A stretch of 61,038 bases of DNA from SAR116 cluster bacterium AG-355-O21 (GCA_003280605.1 QCEM01000012.1:1-61038), one strand, 5' to 3'; positions 9,652 through 18,421 are shown, numbered from the stretch's first letter. Program-made: numbers and translations. Notes: generated by a model from the sequence alone, not told the origin.

Positions 9652-10803
9652 ATGCACGCACCCAGCCCGGCAGAATATGCAAAAATCATGCGCCCCTATC
9701 ATGACCAAGGGGTCAGCTTAGCAGCTAAAATTGGTAACCGCGGCCCGCTGCGCTGGGCGGCGGACGGTCAATTGCACCCTAGTATCCTGGCGGCTTATTG
9801 GGCGCATGGGTATTACATTTTCGAAGACGTCATTGGGGCCGACGAAATTGCGGCATTGCGACTTGATGCTGCCGATATCATTGAGCGGGCACCGGTTTCG
9901 CCGGATGCCACGGTTGATGCCAAAGGCCGACCCGCACATGGTTTAGACTATGGCAAGCCAGCCTATCGTCTGGCCAAACCTTTGGCCGATCCGTGGGGCG
10001 GCACTGACTTATTAGGTGGCCGCCATCCGACCAAAATGGTCGAACCAACACCGGCTGAGGGTGCCGCCGAATACGCCGTATTTTTGATTTACGGCATGTG
10101 CCAATCAATGCCGGCCGGTTTGCGGCTTTATGGCCACCCGCATCTTCTGAAGATTGCAGAGGGGATAAATGGCCCTGACTTCACCCCCTATAATGACGCT
10201 ATTTTTGTCAAGCAACCGGGACTAGGTGGCTCGGTGTCATGGCATCAAGACGGCATCACCCATTGGGATTCGCCACATTGGGATGCCGGTATCCATGGCT
10301 TTAATTTTCAGGTGCAACTTTATCAAACGACACCTGCCAACGGGCTTTGGGTGCTGCCGGGAAGCCATAAACAAGGGCGCATTGATATCAAAGCCCTGGT
10401 TGCAGATAACGGCGGCAGCGACCGCTTGCCGGGCGCCATCCCCTTGGTTTGTGCCCCAGGCGACGTCACGATTGTGAATCGCCAGATGCTGCATGGCTCA
10501 TTTGCCAATTACTCCGAAGACTTGCGCGTCTCGATCACCTTCGGCTTTCACCGCCGGACATCTGTTTTAGGGGCAAGGCCCGGCCTGAGCATGGCGGGCA
10601 TAATCGACGTCTACGATGACGCCGTGATCTTTGATCGCTCGGCCGTGGTTCAGGTTGCGATTGATGCCCGCCGGCAGCATTTCCAAATGGAAAAGCCATA
10701 TCGTTATCAGCCGTTTCTGGGCCGGGAGGACGAATTTCGTTTTACCCGGGAAACCCAAGAAACCGTCATCAAAGACTATTTCATGAAGGATTTGGCGATT
10801 TAA
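9652..10803 (+). CDS. Phytanoyl-CoA dioxygenase (PhyH) family protein
   Basis: About 383 residues of the Fe(II)/2-oxoglutarate oxygenase superfamily, PhyH type. Iron ligands are His198 and Asp200 (SWHQDG) and the distal His281 (QMLHGS), with Arg292 (LRVSITFGFH) placed to bind 2-oxoglutarate. The frame extends upstream to 9574, but the ATG at 9652, with CGAGG ahead of it, is the more natural start. It is longer than a typical PhyH protein (about 280 residues), with N- and C-terminal additions. The gene stands alone, so the substrate cannot be inferred; relatives hydroxylate lipids, quorum-type molecules or natural products. Confidence 0.87.
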   Translation: MHAPSPAEYAKIMRPYHDQGVSLAAKIGNRGPLRWAADGQLHPSILAAYWAHGYYIFEDVIGADEIAALRLDAADIIERAPVSPDATVDAKGRPAHGLDYGKPAYRLAKPLADPWGGTDLLGGRHPTKMVEPTPAEGAAEYAVFLIYGMCQSMPAGLRLYGHPHLLKIAEGINGPDFTPYNDAIFVKQPGLGGSVSWHQDGITHWDSPHWDAGIHGFNFQVQLYQTTPANGLWVLPGSHKQGRIDIKALVADNGGSDRLPGAIPLVCAPGDVTIVNRQMLHGSFANYSEDLRVSITFGFHRRTSVLGARPGLSMAGIIDVYDDAVIFDRSAVVQVAIDARRQHFQMEKPYRYQPFLGREDEFRFTRETQETVIKDYFMKDLAI

Positions 10804-10940
10804 CGCCGGCGGTCGGCGGCTGTGAATTCTTTTTCCGGAATCGCCGCATACCCCGGCACCCATCGTCAGGTGATCGGCGATACATAAGGTGATATCATCA
10901 ACGATAATAGTTGTGCAACCATCACTGACAAGGATACGCG

Positions 10941-11231
10941 ATGCCCAAAGGTTACATGATTAGCGCTCACCGCAGCCCTGCAAACCCCGAGAAAGCCACC
11001 GCCTATCGGGCATTAGCGATACCCGCCCTGGAAGCCATGGGCGGCACCTTCCTGGCCGCAGGCGGCCGCGTGGTTGCCAAAGAGAATGGCATTGAAGAGC
11101 GCACCATCATCATCGAGTTTGACAGCTTTGAGGCTGCTGTCGCAGCCTATGAAAGCGACGCCTACAAAGCTGCTTTGGCCGCACTCGACGGCGGCGCAGA
11201 CCGCGATATCCGGTTAATCGAAGGCACCTGA
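10941..11231 (+). CDS. DUF1330 family protein
   Basis: A 96-residue single-domain protein with the dimeric alpha/beta barrel pattern of DUF1330: MPKGYMISAHR start, GGTFLAAGGR, RTIIIEFDSFEAA and a YESDAYKAAL segment. The biochemical role of this family is not established. CAAGGA precedes the ATG at a good distance. It lies 137 bases after the PhyH gene and faces the quinone oxidoreductase gene tail to tail with 17 bases between. The C-terminal half is typical in length and no residue is obviously missing. Confidence 0.88.
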   Translation: MPKGYMISAHRSPANPEKATAYRALAIPALEAMGGTFLAAGGRVVAKENGIEERTIIIEFDSFEAAVAAYESDAYKAALAALDGGADRDIRLIEGT

Positions 11232-11248
11232 TCGCCGGCCACCCGCTT

Positions 11249-12223
11249 TTAGGGCGTCAAATATAAACTGCCGCCGCCGCGACCTGATTCTAAGATATCA
11301 TGCGCCTCGGCGGCGTTCGCCAGGTCAACGCCCTGAAGTGCCGGTAAGACCAAAGCGCCCTGTTTGAATGACTTGAAGACCGCATCGGCCATGGTTTGAT
11401 AAGCTGCCGGATCCTGGGTGTAATGAAACAGAATTGGCCGCGTGACGGTTAGTGATTTTGCCGCCAATTGTGACATCGCTAGGGGATCAACAGGCCCCGA
11501 CGATTGGCCAAAATTGACCAGATGGCCACAAACCCCAAGCACCTCTAATGAATTTTGGAACGTCTTAGCACCAACCGAATCGTAAACTATATCAACGCCT
11601 TTGCCGTCGGTGATATCCCGCACGTCGGCGATGAAATCATCCTGGTCATATAGCAGCGCATGGGCGCAGCCGTAATCACTGGCAAGTGTGGCTTTTTCAG
11701 CTGAGCTAACGGTGCCGATGACACGCGCGCCAAGGGCATTTGCGTGTTGGCACAGCAAGCGACCGACTCCGCCTGTGGCGGCGGTCACAAGGATGGTCTG
11801 AGACGGCTGTAAAGCGGTGACTTTGTCGGTCAGCATCTGCACTGTCAGCAACCTGGAAAAATTCGTCGCCATCAATGCATCGGAAACAAAATCAGGTAAT
11901 TTAATCGCCGCCTTTTCATCGACAACGCGGTGACTGGCATAGGCCCCGTAGCCGCTGGTGACATAGACCACGCGATCGCCGACGCTAAACCGTGTTTGGC
12001 CCGCACCGACGGCGTCGACCACCCCTGCGGCCTCTAATCCCGGGGTGCCGGGCAAGCGCAAGGTTTTGTACAAGCCCGTGCGCACGTAAATGTCGTGAAA
12101 ATGCACACCGATCGCTGTTTGCCGGACCAAGATTTCATTGGCCCCGGGCGCCGCCACGCTGACGTCCTCCAAGCGCATGACGTCTGACGTGCCGTAGTCA
12201 CGTAACACAATTGCTTTTGCCAT
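11249..12223 (-). CDS. NAD(P)H:quinone oxidoreductase (zinc-free MDR family)
   Basis: A 324-residue medium-chain dehydrogenase/reductase of the quinone oxidoreductase (QOR) branch. It has the GroES-like N-terminal domain (PGLEAAGVVDAVGAG) and a Rossmann domain with TAATGGVGRLLCQHANALG near residue 150. No cysteine-rich structural zinc loop is seen, consistent with QOR. It probably reduces quinones or conjugated enals/enones with NADPH. Its ATG overlaps the stop of the upstream rhodanese gene (TAATG), so the two are translationally coupled. That link suggests a shared role in handling reactive sulfur or electrophiles, which is inference. Confidence 0.9.
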   Translation of the reverse strand: MAKAIVLRDYGTSDVMRLEDVSVAAPGANEILVRQTAIGVHFHDIYVRTGLYKTLRLPGTPGLEAAGVVDAVGAGQTRFSVGDRVVYVTSGYGAYASHRVVDEKAAIKLPDFVSDALMATNFSRLLTVQMLTDKVTALQPSQTILVTAATGGVGRLLCQHANALGARVIGTVSSAEKATLASDYGCAHALLYDQDDFIADVRDITDGKGVDIVYDSVGAKTFQNSLEVLGVCGHLVNFGQSSGPVDPLAMSQLAAKSLTVTRPILFHYTQDPAAYQTMADAVFKSFKQGALVLPALQGVDLANAAEAHDILESGRGGGSLYLTP

Positions 12224-13140
12224 TAACCCGTCTCCATCGGCAGCTCAGGGTCCATCGCCCATTCACTCATGGAATTATCGTAAATAAATAGCGCCGGAAA
12301 ACCTAATTGATGAAGCACGAAAGCATCTAATGTCGCAGCGATACCACCGCCACAATAGTTCATGATTTTTTGCCCTGGAGAGATATTTTTATCTTTGAAT
12401 ACTTGCCACGCCTGAGGCGCCGGTATCAGCTTGCCGGATTCCCCATCGACCAGTTGATGAAAGGGAATGTTGCAACTGTTGGCGATGCGGCCACGGCGGC
12501 CGTAGCGTGGATTATCGCCGACATGAATATCTTCGGTTAGGGCATTAATCAGCACCGATGACGGATCTGCAATCGCCGCCAGAACGCTGCCTTTGCCGAC
12601 AAAGATCCCGGGCTTGTATTCGGCCGTGAAATCAGCCGGCGCAAACACTGTGCTTGCCTGTTCGATCGGCAGGCCTAAGCGCTGCCATTCTGCGAAACCA
12701 CCGTTCAGGATACTCACCTTCCGATAGCCAAGAACATACAGCATCCACCAAATGCGGGTTGCCCATTGCAGGCCAGTTCGCGCATATAAAACAATGTGGT
12801 AGGGGCTGCCAACACCAAGCGCCTGAAAGCGATCGGCAAGGCTTGTTAAGGTTGGCAATGTGAAACTATATGGGCTGTCCTGATCAGATAGATCATTTTG
12901 CAAATCAAGATACGCGGATTGCGGAATATGCGCCTTGGCATACTCGGCATAGCCACTGCCCACATCATATGGCTTTGAGGGATGGTCGTCGGTGTAATGC
13001 AGATAGGTGGTGCAGTCATAAATTCGCAGCGACGGGTTGCCGATCTGATCTTTCAACCAGTCGCATTCAACAATCGCTTCAGGGTGTCGCCACTGGATAT
13101 CGGCAATGCCATTCTCGGGTGTTTGTGATGATGTAGACAC
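12223..13140 (-). CDS. Sulfurtransferase, two-domain rhodanese family
   Basis: About 305 residues with two rhodanese domains. The first is inactive-like (VLYARTGLQW in place of a Cys loop). The second carries the active-site Cys in NYCGGGIAATLDAF near the end. This fits thiosulfate/3-mercaptopyruvate sulfurtransferases, which transfer sulfane sulfur to cyanide or thiols. The active loop NYCGGGIAA differs from the canonical CG(S/T)GVTA, which may shift substrate preference. No ATG is available: a GTG at 13140 or a TTG at 13176 must serve, and neither has a strong ribosome binding site. The stop overlaps the start of the quinone oxidoreductase gene. Confidence 0.87.
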   Translation of the reverse strand: MSTSSQTPENGIADIQWRHPEAIVECDWLKDQIGNPSLRIYDCTTYLHYTDDHPSKPYDVGSGYAEYAKAHIPQSAYLDLQNDLSDQDSPYSFTLPTLTSLADRFQALGVGSPYHIVLYARTGLQWATRIWWMLYVLGYRKVSILNGGFAEWQRLGLPIEQASTVFAPADFTAEYKPGIFVGKGSVLAAIADPSSVLINALTEDIHVGDNPRYGRRGRIANSCNIPFHQLVDGESGKLIPAPQAWQVFKDKNISPGQKIMNYCGGGIAATLDAFVLHQLGFPALFIYDNSMSEWAMDPELPMETG

Positions 13141-13345
13141 TGACGGATACTCGCACTGTATTTGCAGAAAGGACAAAATTCAGGGGTAAGCTTGTCTCTA
13201 TAAGCTGCTTGCGACAATGATAATCTGCCGCCGGCGCCGGCATCTTTGCTGCTGAAATTTTTTGACCTCGGCGGTTTGCTGTTGCAGCATTGTTGAAAGC
13301 GCGGTGCGGTTGCTGGGAGATGGCTGCATCGCAGGGAGGGAAATC

Positions 13346-14173
13346 ATGGCCTATCAAAGTATCACCGTGCGCCCCTGCACAGCCAATATCGGTGCCGAGG
13401 TCGACGGCATCGATCTGTGCAAACCGCTTGGTAATCAACAGTTTCAAGAGTTACATGACGCCTGGATGGCACATCAGGTGTTATTTTTTCGCAATCAGCC
13501 CGTGACCGTCGAGCAACACAAAGCCCTTGGTCGTAAATTCGGCGATCTGCACATTCATCCAGGCTCACCGCCGCCGGATGGCCATCCGGAAATCCTGGTG
13601 GTGCATGCGGATGGAACCTCAAAACATGTTTCCGGCGAACGCTGGCATACCGATGTCTCCTGCGAAGCAGAGCCGCCGATGGGCAGCATTTTGCATCTTT
13701 GGCAAGTGCCTGAGGTCGGCGGTGATACTTTATTCGCCAGCATGTATGCTGCTTATGATGCCCTGTCGGAACGCATGAAAACCTACCTTGAGGGCTTGAC
13801 CGCCGTGCATTCCGGCGAACAAGTCTACCGCGGCCGGTATGTGGCGCGCGGCGGCGACGATAGCCACAAAGTCTATCCGCAGGCCGTCCATCCGGTGGTC
13901 CGCACCCATCCGGTGACAGGCCGCAAAACGCTCTATGTGAATCGAAATTTCACCTCACACATCGTCGATCTGCCACGTGACGAAGGCAAAGCAGTCCTTG
14001 AATTGCTCTACCAGCACTGCGAGAAACCCGATTTTCAAACCCGCTTCAAATGGCAGCCTGACAGCATCGCGATGTGGGACAACCGCTGCGTTCAACATTT
14101 GGCGATTTGGGATTATTACCCGCAGGTAAGATCAGGCTATCGGGTGACCATCAAGGGTGATCGACCGAAATAA
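13346..14173 (+). CDS. TauD/TfdA family Fe(II)/2-oxoglutarate dioxygenase
   Basis: A 275-residue enzyme of the taurine/2,4-D dioxygenase family. Iron ligands are His101 and Asp103 (RWHTDVS) and His251 (VQHLAIWDY); Arg262/Arg266 region (RSGYRVTIKGD) binds 2-oxoglutarate. The N-terminal GAEVDGIDLCKPL is a family hallmark. GGGAGG lies just upstream of the ATG at 13346. Substrates in this family include taurine, alkyl sulfates and phenoxyacetates. Divergence from a rhodanese gene would fit a sulfur source, but no sulfonate transporter is present, so this remains a guess. Confidence 0.92.
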   Translation: MAYQSITVRPCTANIGAEVDGIDLCKPLGNQQFQELHDAWMAHQVLFFRNQPVTVEQHKALGRKFGDLHIHPGSPPPDGHPEILVVHADGTSKHVSGERWHTDVSCEAEPPMGSILHLWQVPEVGGDTLFASMYAAYDALSERMKTYLEGLTAVHSGEQVYRGRYVARGGDDSHKVYPQAVHPVVRTHPVTGRKTLYVNRNFTSHIVDLPRDEGKAVLELLYQHCEKPDFQTRFKWQPDSIAMWDNRCVQHLAIWDYYPQVRSGYRVTIKGDRPK

Positions 14174-14175
14174 GC

Positions 14176-14225
14176 GGGCGCAAGCTTGCGCCCAAAGGCA
14201 ATGGGGCCTGCGGCTGTGGCCGCAG
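14176..14225. terminator. Paired hairpins between convergent genes
   Basis: GGGCGCAAGCTTGCGCCC at 14176-14193 is a perfect 18-base palindrome directly after the TauD stop. A second stem, CTGCGGC-TGTG-GCCGCAG, lies at 14208-14225. They sit between the TauD gene and the oppositely oriented small gene, where a bidirectional terminator is expected. Neither has a T-run, so the call rests on position and stem strength. Confidence 0.55.
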
Positions 14226-14238
14226 CGCCCGACGCCAT

Positions 14239-14406
14239 TTAACTGCTGGTCGTTTTGGTCGTGGTTTTTGGTTTTGGTGTAGCTGTTTCGGCGCTGCCGT
14301 CTGTTTTTGAATGGGTCCAACAGTTGCCGGCAAAGGCCGCCGCACTCGTGAAGGATAGCCCCATGGCGACAGCACTTGCCAAGGCAATATGTTTTGCATG
14401 TTTCAT
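14239..14406 (-). CDS. Very small secreted protein with a Lys/Thr-rich tail
   Basis: A 55-codon gene not overlapping any other. It encodes a clear signal peptide (MKHAKHIALASAVAMGLSFT, then an AAAFA cleavage site) and a mature part of about 29 residues that starts GNCWTHSKTDG and ends in PKPKTTTKTTSS. GAGGAT is placed correctly before the ATG. The single Cys follows Asn, so a lipobox is not supported and secretion through signal peptidase I is expected. I do not recognise a family; entericidin-like or periplasmic stress peptides have a similar size. Hairpins at 14176-14225 lie right after the stop. Confidence 0.6.
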   Translation of the reverse strand: MKHAKHIALASAVAMGLSFTSAAAFAGNCWTHSKTDGSAETATPKPKTTTKTTSS

Positions 14407-14577
14407 ATGCTTAAATCCTCATAAATGAACCGAATAAACGAGATGGGCGCATGGCCCGAAATAACAAGTCCACGGCCAGGATTTTGCCGGTACATGCGTC
14501 AGCACGACGCGCGCGACGGCTTGCCGGCAGGCCAGGGTAAGCAATGCCGACAACAGAGATCACGTGGGAGTTAAAAA

Positions 14578-15111
14578 ATGAGCAGATTATTCGGTGAAAT
14601 TCGGCAAATCGGCATTGTTGTCCGCGACATTGAGAAAGCCATGGCGCATTGGGCGGATGTGTGTGGCATTGGGCCATGGTTTTATGTCGATAAATTACCG
14701 ATCACGTCATTCCGCTATTGCGGACAGCTGGTCGATGATTTTCATATCTCGGTCGCGCTCGCCAATTCCGGTGCCTTGCAGCTGGAATTAATTCAACAGC
14801 GCGGCGACGGTCCCAGCATGTATCAAGATTTCTTAGCCGCAGGCCACGAGGGCATGCAGCACTGGTCAAGCTGGCCAAAAGACTATGATCGGCGCTTACA
14901 AAACGCCCTCGCCAATGGCTATGAAATCGGCCAGCAGGGCGAAAGTCCACGCGGCCGCTTCGTCTACCTCTATGATGAAGGCCACCCCAGAACAGTGATC
15001 GAAATGGCCGAACTGACCGCCGAACGGCAGGCTATTTTTGGAGCCATTGAGGCCGCCAGTGTCGACTGGGATGGTCAAGACCCGATCCGCCGCACCTGGC
15101 CAACCGGTTAA
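14578..15111 (+). CDS. VOC superfamily (glyoxalase/dioxygenase fold) protein
   Basis: A 177-residue protein with the vicinal oxygen chelate fold, starting IRQIGIVVRDIEKAMAHWAD, a typical opening of the glyoxalase-like family. Possible metal ligands are the Glu in LQLELIQQ, the His in MQHWSSW and the Glu in RTVIEMAEL. It resembles methylmalonyl-CoA epimerase-like or extradiol-type VOC proteins of unknown substrate. GGGAG precedes the ATG. It is followed tail to tail by the old yellow enzyme gene with 27 bases between. The reaction cannot be assigned. Confidence 0.85.
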   Translation: MSRLFGEIRQIGIVVRDIEKAMAHWADVCGIGPWFYVDKLPITSFRYCGQLVDDFHISVALANSGALQLELIQQRGDGPSMYQDFLAAGHEGMQHWSSWPKDYDRRLQNALANGYEIGQQGESPRGRFVYLYDEGHPRTVIEMAELTAERQAIFGAIEAASVDWDGQDPIRRTWPTG

Positions 15112-15138
15112 CCGACCTGGGCGGCAATCAAGCGGCCA

Positions 15139-16251
15139 TTAACCAGCGTTCATGGCCGGATAGTCGGTATAGCCTTCGCGGCCGCCACCATAAAAGGTGG
15201 GCCGATTATACGGTGTTAGCGCGGCCCCAATGCGGAGCCGTTCCGGTAAGTCCGGATTGGAAATGAAATATCGGCCAAATGCGATCGCATCGGCATCACC
15301 CTTTGCCAGCATCGCAGTAGCGCTGTCGCGGTTAAAGTTGCCGGCGGCAATCAGAACACCATCCCACATGGCGCGGAAAAGCTCTGCGGCCGACGGCACA
15401 TTTTGATGGTCAACATCGCGTTGACCGGCACCGCTCGCCCGCGGTTCGATCAAATGCAGATAGGCCAGATCAAGCGTATTCAGCTGCTTGATCAAATGAC
15501 TGTACAGCGGCATGGGATCATCCTCACCGCTGTCATTGGCAATGCCAAATGGCGACAATCGAATGCCCACCCGCCGGCTGCCGCAAACTGCGTTGATGGC
15601 TTTTGTGACCTCCAGCACAATGCGGCAGCGATTTTCAATCGAGCCACCATAAACATCGGTTCGCTGGTTGCTTCGGGTCTGTAGGAATTGTTCTAACAAA
15701 TAGCCATTGGCGGCATGAATTTCGACGCCATCAAATCCGCCTTCCAGGGCGCAACGTGCCGAATGGGCATAGCGTTCAGCCAGGCCGGCAACCTCGGCGG
15801 TCGACATCGCCCGCGGCGTCGGCAGGTCGGCGCGTGAGAAGTCCGGCAATAACACCTTACCTGCTGCGGCAACCGGCGATGGTGCCAGTGGCGCGCCGCC
15901 GTCCGGTTGGTAAAGCGGATGCGATAACCGGCCCATGTGCCACAGCTGTAAATAAATTTTGCCGCCTTTAGCATGCACCGCCTGAGTGATCAGCTTCCAG
16001 GCCGCAACCTGCTCCGCGGTATGCACGCCAGGGGTGCACGGCGCACCACGACCATCGTCGGAAATCTGCGAGGCTTCGGCGATAATAAAGCCGCCTTCGC
16101 TGGCCCGCTGGCCATAATATTCAGCCATCATTTCATTGGCGTTATGGCCGGGAACATTGGCACGCATGCGGGTCAAAGGGGCCATTACAACACGGTGCGA
16201 AAGGGCCAAATCACCAATCGAAATTGGTGTGAAAAGATCAGTGTCGTGCAT
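15139..16251 (-). CDS. Old yellow enzyme family alkene reductase (NemA-like)
   Basis: A 370-residue FMN TIM-barrel enzyme of the old yellow enzyme family. The substrate-binding pair His179/Asn182 and proton donor Tyr184 are in EIHAANGYLLEQFL. Also typical are VVMAPLTRMRA near the start, QLWHMGR, and the C-terminal FGRYFISNPDLPERL. It reduces activated C=C bonds or nitro compounds with NADPH (N-ethylmaleimide reductase type). AAGGAAAG is well placed before the ATG. The GST gene lies upstream on the same strand after 133 bases, consistent with an electrophile-detoxification theme. Confidence 0.93.
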   Translation of the reverse strand: MHDTDLFTPISIGDLALSHRVVMAPLTRMRANVPGHNANEMMAEYYGQRASEGGFIIAEASQISDDGRGAPCTPGVHTAEQVAAWKLITQAVHAKGGKIYLQLWHMGRLSHPLYQPDGGAPLAPSPVAAAGKVLLPDFSRADLPTPRAMSTAEVAGLAERYAHSARCALEGGFDGVEIHAANGYLLEQFLQTRSNQRTDVYGGSIENRCRIVLEVTKAINAVCGSRRVGIRLSPFGIANDSGEDDPMPLYSHLIKQLNTLDLAYLHLIEPRASGAGQRDVDHQNVPSAAELFRAMWDGVLIAAGNFNRDSATAMLAKGDADAIAFGRYFISNPDLPERLRIGAALTPYNRPTFYGGGREGYTDYPAMNAG

Positions 16252-16384
16252 TTCAATTACTTTCCTTGTTTATTGCGTTGCCGTGATGCCAAAGACCACA
16301 TCACCGACAATAATATATTTGGCGATGGGGCTTGCTTGCGCAATCACAGACCGTCGCCCCTTGGAGGCAGTATTGCCTGGGCGG

Positions 16385-17008
16385 TTATGAAATCACCGCC
16401 GCCCGATCGGCGGCGACGGTCCGCTGATAGGACGGCAATGCGGTCATGCGATCAAAAAACGCCTGTGCATGCGTTGGCAGCTCGTCGCTCACTGAGCGGC
16501 GATAGCCGCGCATAACATAACAATTGCTTATGTCGGCAGCGCTCATCTCGTTGCCCAGTAAATACGGCCGATCACTTAACGCTTGATCAAGTGCTTGCAT
16601 GCTCAAACGGGCCCGCCGCTGCATTTCAGCAATCACCTCGTCAAGCGGCGGATTGAACTCACGGCGGTGGTTGGTCATCTCGCCGAGCGGGCGCGAAAAG
16701 GTCGCTTCGGCAAACCAACACCACTGCAAATAAAGCGGATAATCCGGCGATGCCAGGCCAGGCTGTAGCTTACCGTCGCCATATCGATCCAAGACGTATT
16801 GCATCATCGCACAGGATTCAAACATGGTCATGTCACCATCGATCATGACCGGCACTTTGCCGACCGGGTTCAAGGCCCGCCATTCCGGTGAAGCGCGATA
16901 AGCGGCCGAAAAATCCACCGGGATAACCTCATAGGGCAGCCCCAGTTCCTCACAAACCCAGATCACTCGAAAGGCCCGCGTTACCGGCGCATGATAGATT
17001 TTCAGCAT
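16385..17008 (-). CDS. Glutathione S-transferase family protein
   Basis: A 207-residue protein with the thioredoxin-like N-terminal domain (LKIYHAPVTRAFRVIW, NPVGKVPVM cis-Pro loop, and an ESCAMMQYV glutathione-site segment) and a helical C-terminal domain ending DRAAVIS. The usual N-terminal Ser/Cys catalytic motif is replaced by APVTR, so the activity could differ from a classical transferase. The ATG at 17008 has GGGGAG upstream; the frame is open further, but without family sequence. It is divergent from the CoA-transferase gene, with operator-like repeats in between. Confidence 0.9.
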   Translation of the reverse strand: MLKIYHAPVTRAFRVIWVCEELGLPYEVIPVDFSAAYRASPEWRALNPVGKVPVMIDGDMTMFESCAMMQYVLDRYGDGKLQPGLASPDYPLYLQWCWFAEATFSRPLGEMTNHRREFNPPLDEVIAEMQRRARLSMQALDQALSDRPYLLGNEMSAADISNCYVMRGYRRSVSDELPTHAQAFFDRMTALPSYQRTVAADRAAVIS

Positions 17009-17062
17009 TGCAAAAACTCCCCTTGTCGCTGCCGCTGACAGCCATGTGGCAAAGGGTAATAC

Positions 17063-17083
17063 TTTTGTGATGATTTCACAAAA
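17063..17083. promoter_or_regulatory. Inverted repeat, likely operator
   Basis: TTTTGTGA-TGATT-TCACAAAA is a perfect 8-base inverted repeat with a 5-base centre, lying 55 bases upstream of the GST start in the GST/CoA-transferase divergent region. The size fits a dimeric helix-turn-helix regulator. No regulator gene is adjacent. Confidence 0.5.
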
Positions 17084-17136
17084 AATTCTCATCACCTTAA
17101 AACCTCAGGTGCGCCGCGCCACACCATAGGCTGGTG

Positions 17137-17183
17137 TTATCGACAATTTACCGGCAGTGTCGATAAACTACCGGACGGTAAAT
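17137..17183. promoter_or_regulatory. Interlocked inverted repeats upstream of the CoA-transferase
   Basis: TTATCGACA (17137-17145) faces TGTCGATAA (17158-17166). ATTTACCG (17146-17153) faces CGGTAAAT (17176-17183), which also contains the short palindrome TACCG-GA-CGGTA (17170-17180). They end 32 bases before the ATG at 17216. The TACCGnnCGGTA core resembles TetR-family operators. The two pairs interleave, so they could be two dimer sites. Confidence 0.5.
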
Positions 17184-17215
17184 CGCGCCCTGTCAATACT
17201 TAGGAAAGTCCAACC

Positions 17216-18421
17216 ATGGTTCCAACACCTGCGTTTCAACCCCTTTTGGGACGCCGCGTCATCGACGTGACGCAAGTTCTTGCCGGGCCCTATTGCAGCT
17301 ATCAGTTGGCCTTGCTTGGTGCTGAAGTGATTAAGATCGAATTACCGGACGGCGGCGATTGGAGCCGCAGCAACGGCCCGGAAAGTTCATCTGATTCAAC
17401 AGGCTATACGCTGCCGTTTGTGACCCAGAACAGCGCCAAAAAATCGGTCACCCTTAATCTAAAAAAACCCCGTGCAGTTGCTGCCTTGCGGGCATTAATT
17501 GCCAGCGCCGACGTGATGGTCGAAAATTTTAAACCCGGCACCGCTGCCAAGCTGGGCATCGCCTATGATGATGTAAAGCAACTTAATCCGCGCTTGGTGT
17601 ACGCCTCGCTCTCGGCCTTTGGTCACGACGGCCCGCTTAGCCGGCGGCCGGCATATGATCATATTATCCAGGGCATGTCGGGGATTATGCACACAACCGG
17701 CACCCCCACCAGCGTTCCCAATAAAGTCGGCAGCCCGTACATCGACTATGCCACCGGCCTCATGGGCGCTTTTGCGGTGGTCAGCGCATTGATGGAGCAA
17801 ATGCGCAGCGGTGTCGGTCAATATGTGGATGTGGCCATGCTTGATACGGCAATGTTATTGATGGCATCGCTTACCGTCGCCACCGCCGCCACCGGCCAAT
17901 CGCCGCCGCCAACAGGCAATGAAGCTTTCAGCGGCTCACCTGCTTCCGGCACCTATCAAACCCGTGCAGGCATGGTCATGCTGGCCGCCAATACCGAGCC
18001 GCAATTTCAACGCCTGTGCGCGGCCATTGAGCGCTCTGATTTGCTGCAGGATGAGCGTTTTGCGACGCCTGCCCAACGGCAGCAAAACAAGGCTGCCTTG
18101 CACGCCGAATTTGCCGCTGTTTTCGCCGCCCAATCAGCTGCCCATTGGGAAACAATCCTGGCCGAGGCAATGGTCCCGGCAGTGCGCATCCGGCAGTTAG
18201 ACGAGGTCTTATCAGAGCCGCAATTGGCAGCCCGTGGCGTATTGCAACCGGTCACGTTAGCCGATGGCCAGAGCATTGCCGTGCCAAGCCTCGGCTTTAA
18301 GGCAAATGGCCAAGTCATCGCCCCGCAAGCACCGCCGCCGCGCTTAGGTGCTGACACCGATGAGGTTTTAACGGCCCTGGGTTTAGACGTTGCGGCATTG
18401 CGCGCCGACGGCGCAATTTGA
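17216..18421 (+). CDS. CaiB/BaiF family CoA-transferase (family III)
   Basis: A 401-residue formyl-CoA/carnitine CoA-transferase family protein. Such enzymes move CoA between carboxylic acids through an acyl-aspartate intermediate. The catalytic Asp is Asp177 (SPYIDYATG). Opening RVIDVTQVLAGPYCSYQLA and MVENFKPG are family signatures. The ATG is preceded by AGGAAAG. It is a single gene, divergent from the GST gene and ending at a strong hairpin, so it is probably monocistronic and controlled by the inverted repeats upstream. The acid substrate is unknown. Confidence 0.93.
   Translation: MVPTPAFQPLLGRRVIDVTQVLAGPYCSYQLALLGAEVIKIELPDGGDWSRSNGPESSSDSTGYTLPFVTQNSAKKSVTLNLKKPRAVAALRALIASADVMVENFKPGTAAKLGIAYDDVKQLNPRLVYASLSAFGHDGPLSRRPAYDHIIQGMSGIMHTTGTPTSVPNKVGSPYIDYATGLMGAFAVVSALMEQMRSGVGQYVDVAMLDTAMLLMASLTVATAATGQSPPPTGNEAFSGSPASGTYQTRAGMVMLAANTEPQFQRLCAAIERSDLLQDERFATPAQRQQNKAALHAEFAAVFAAQSAAHWETILAEAMVPAVRIRQLDEVLSEPQLAARGVLQPVTLADGQSIAVPSLGFKANGQVIAPQAPPPRLGADTDEVLTALGLDVAALRADGAI

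Noticed and set aside
9371-9682. A 103-codon minus-strand frame in the gap before the PhyH gene
   Set aside because: It runs into the PhyH coding region, lacks a ribosome binding site and resembles no family.
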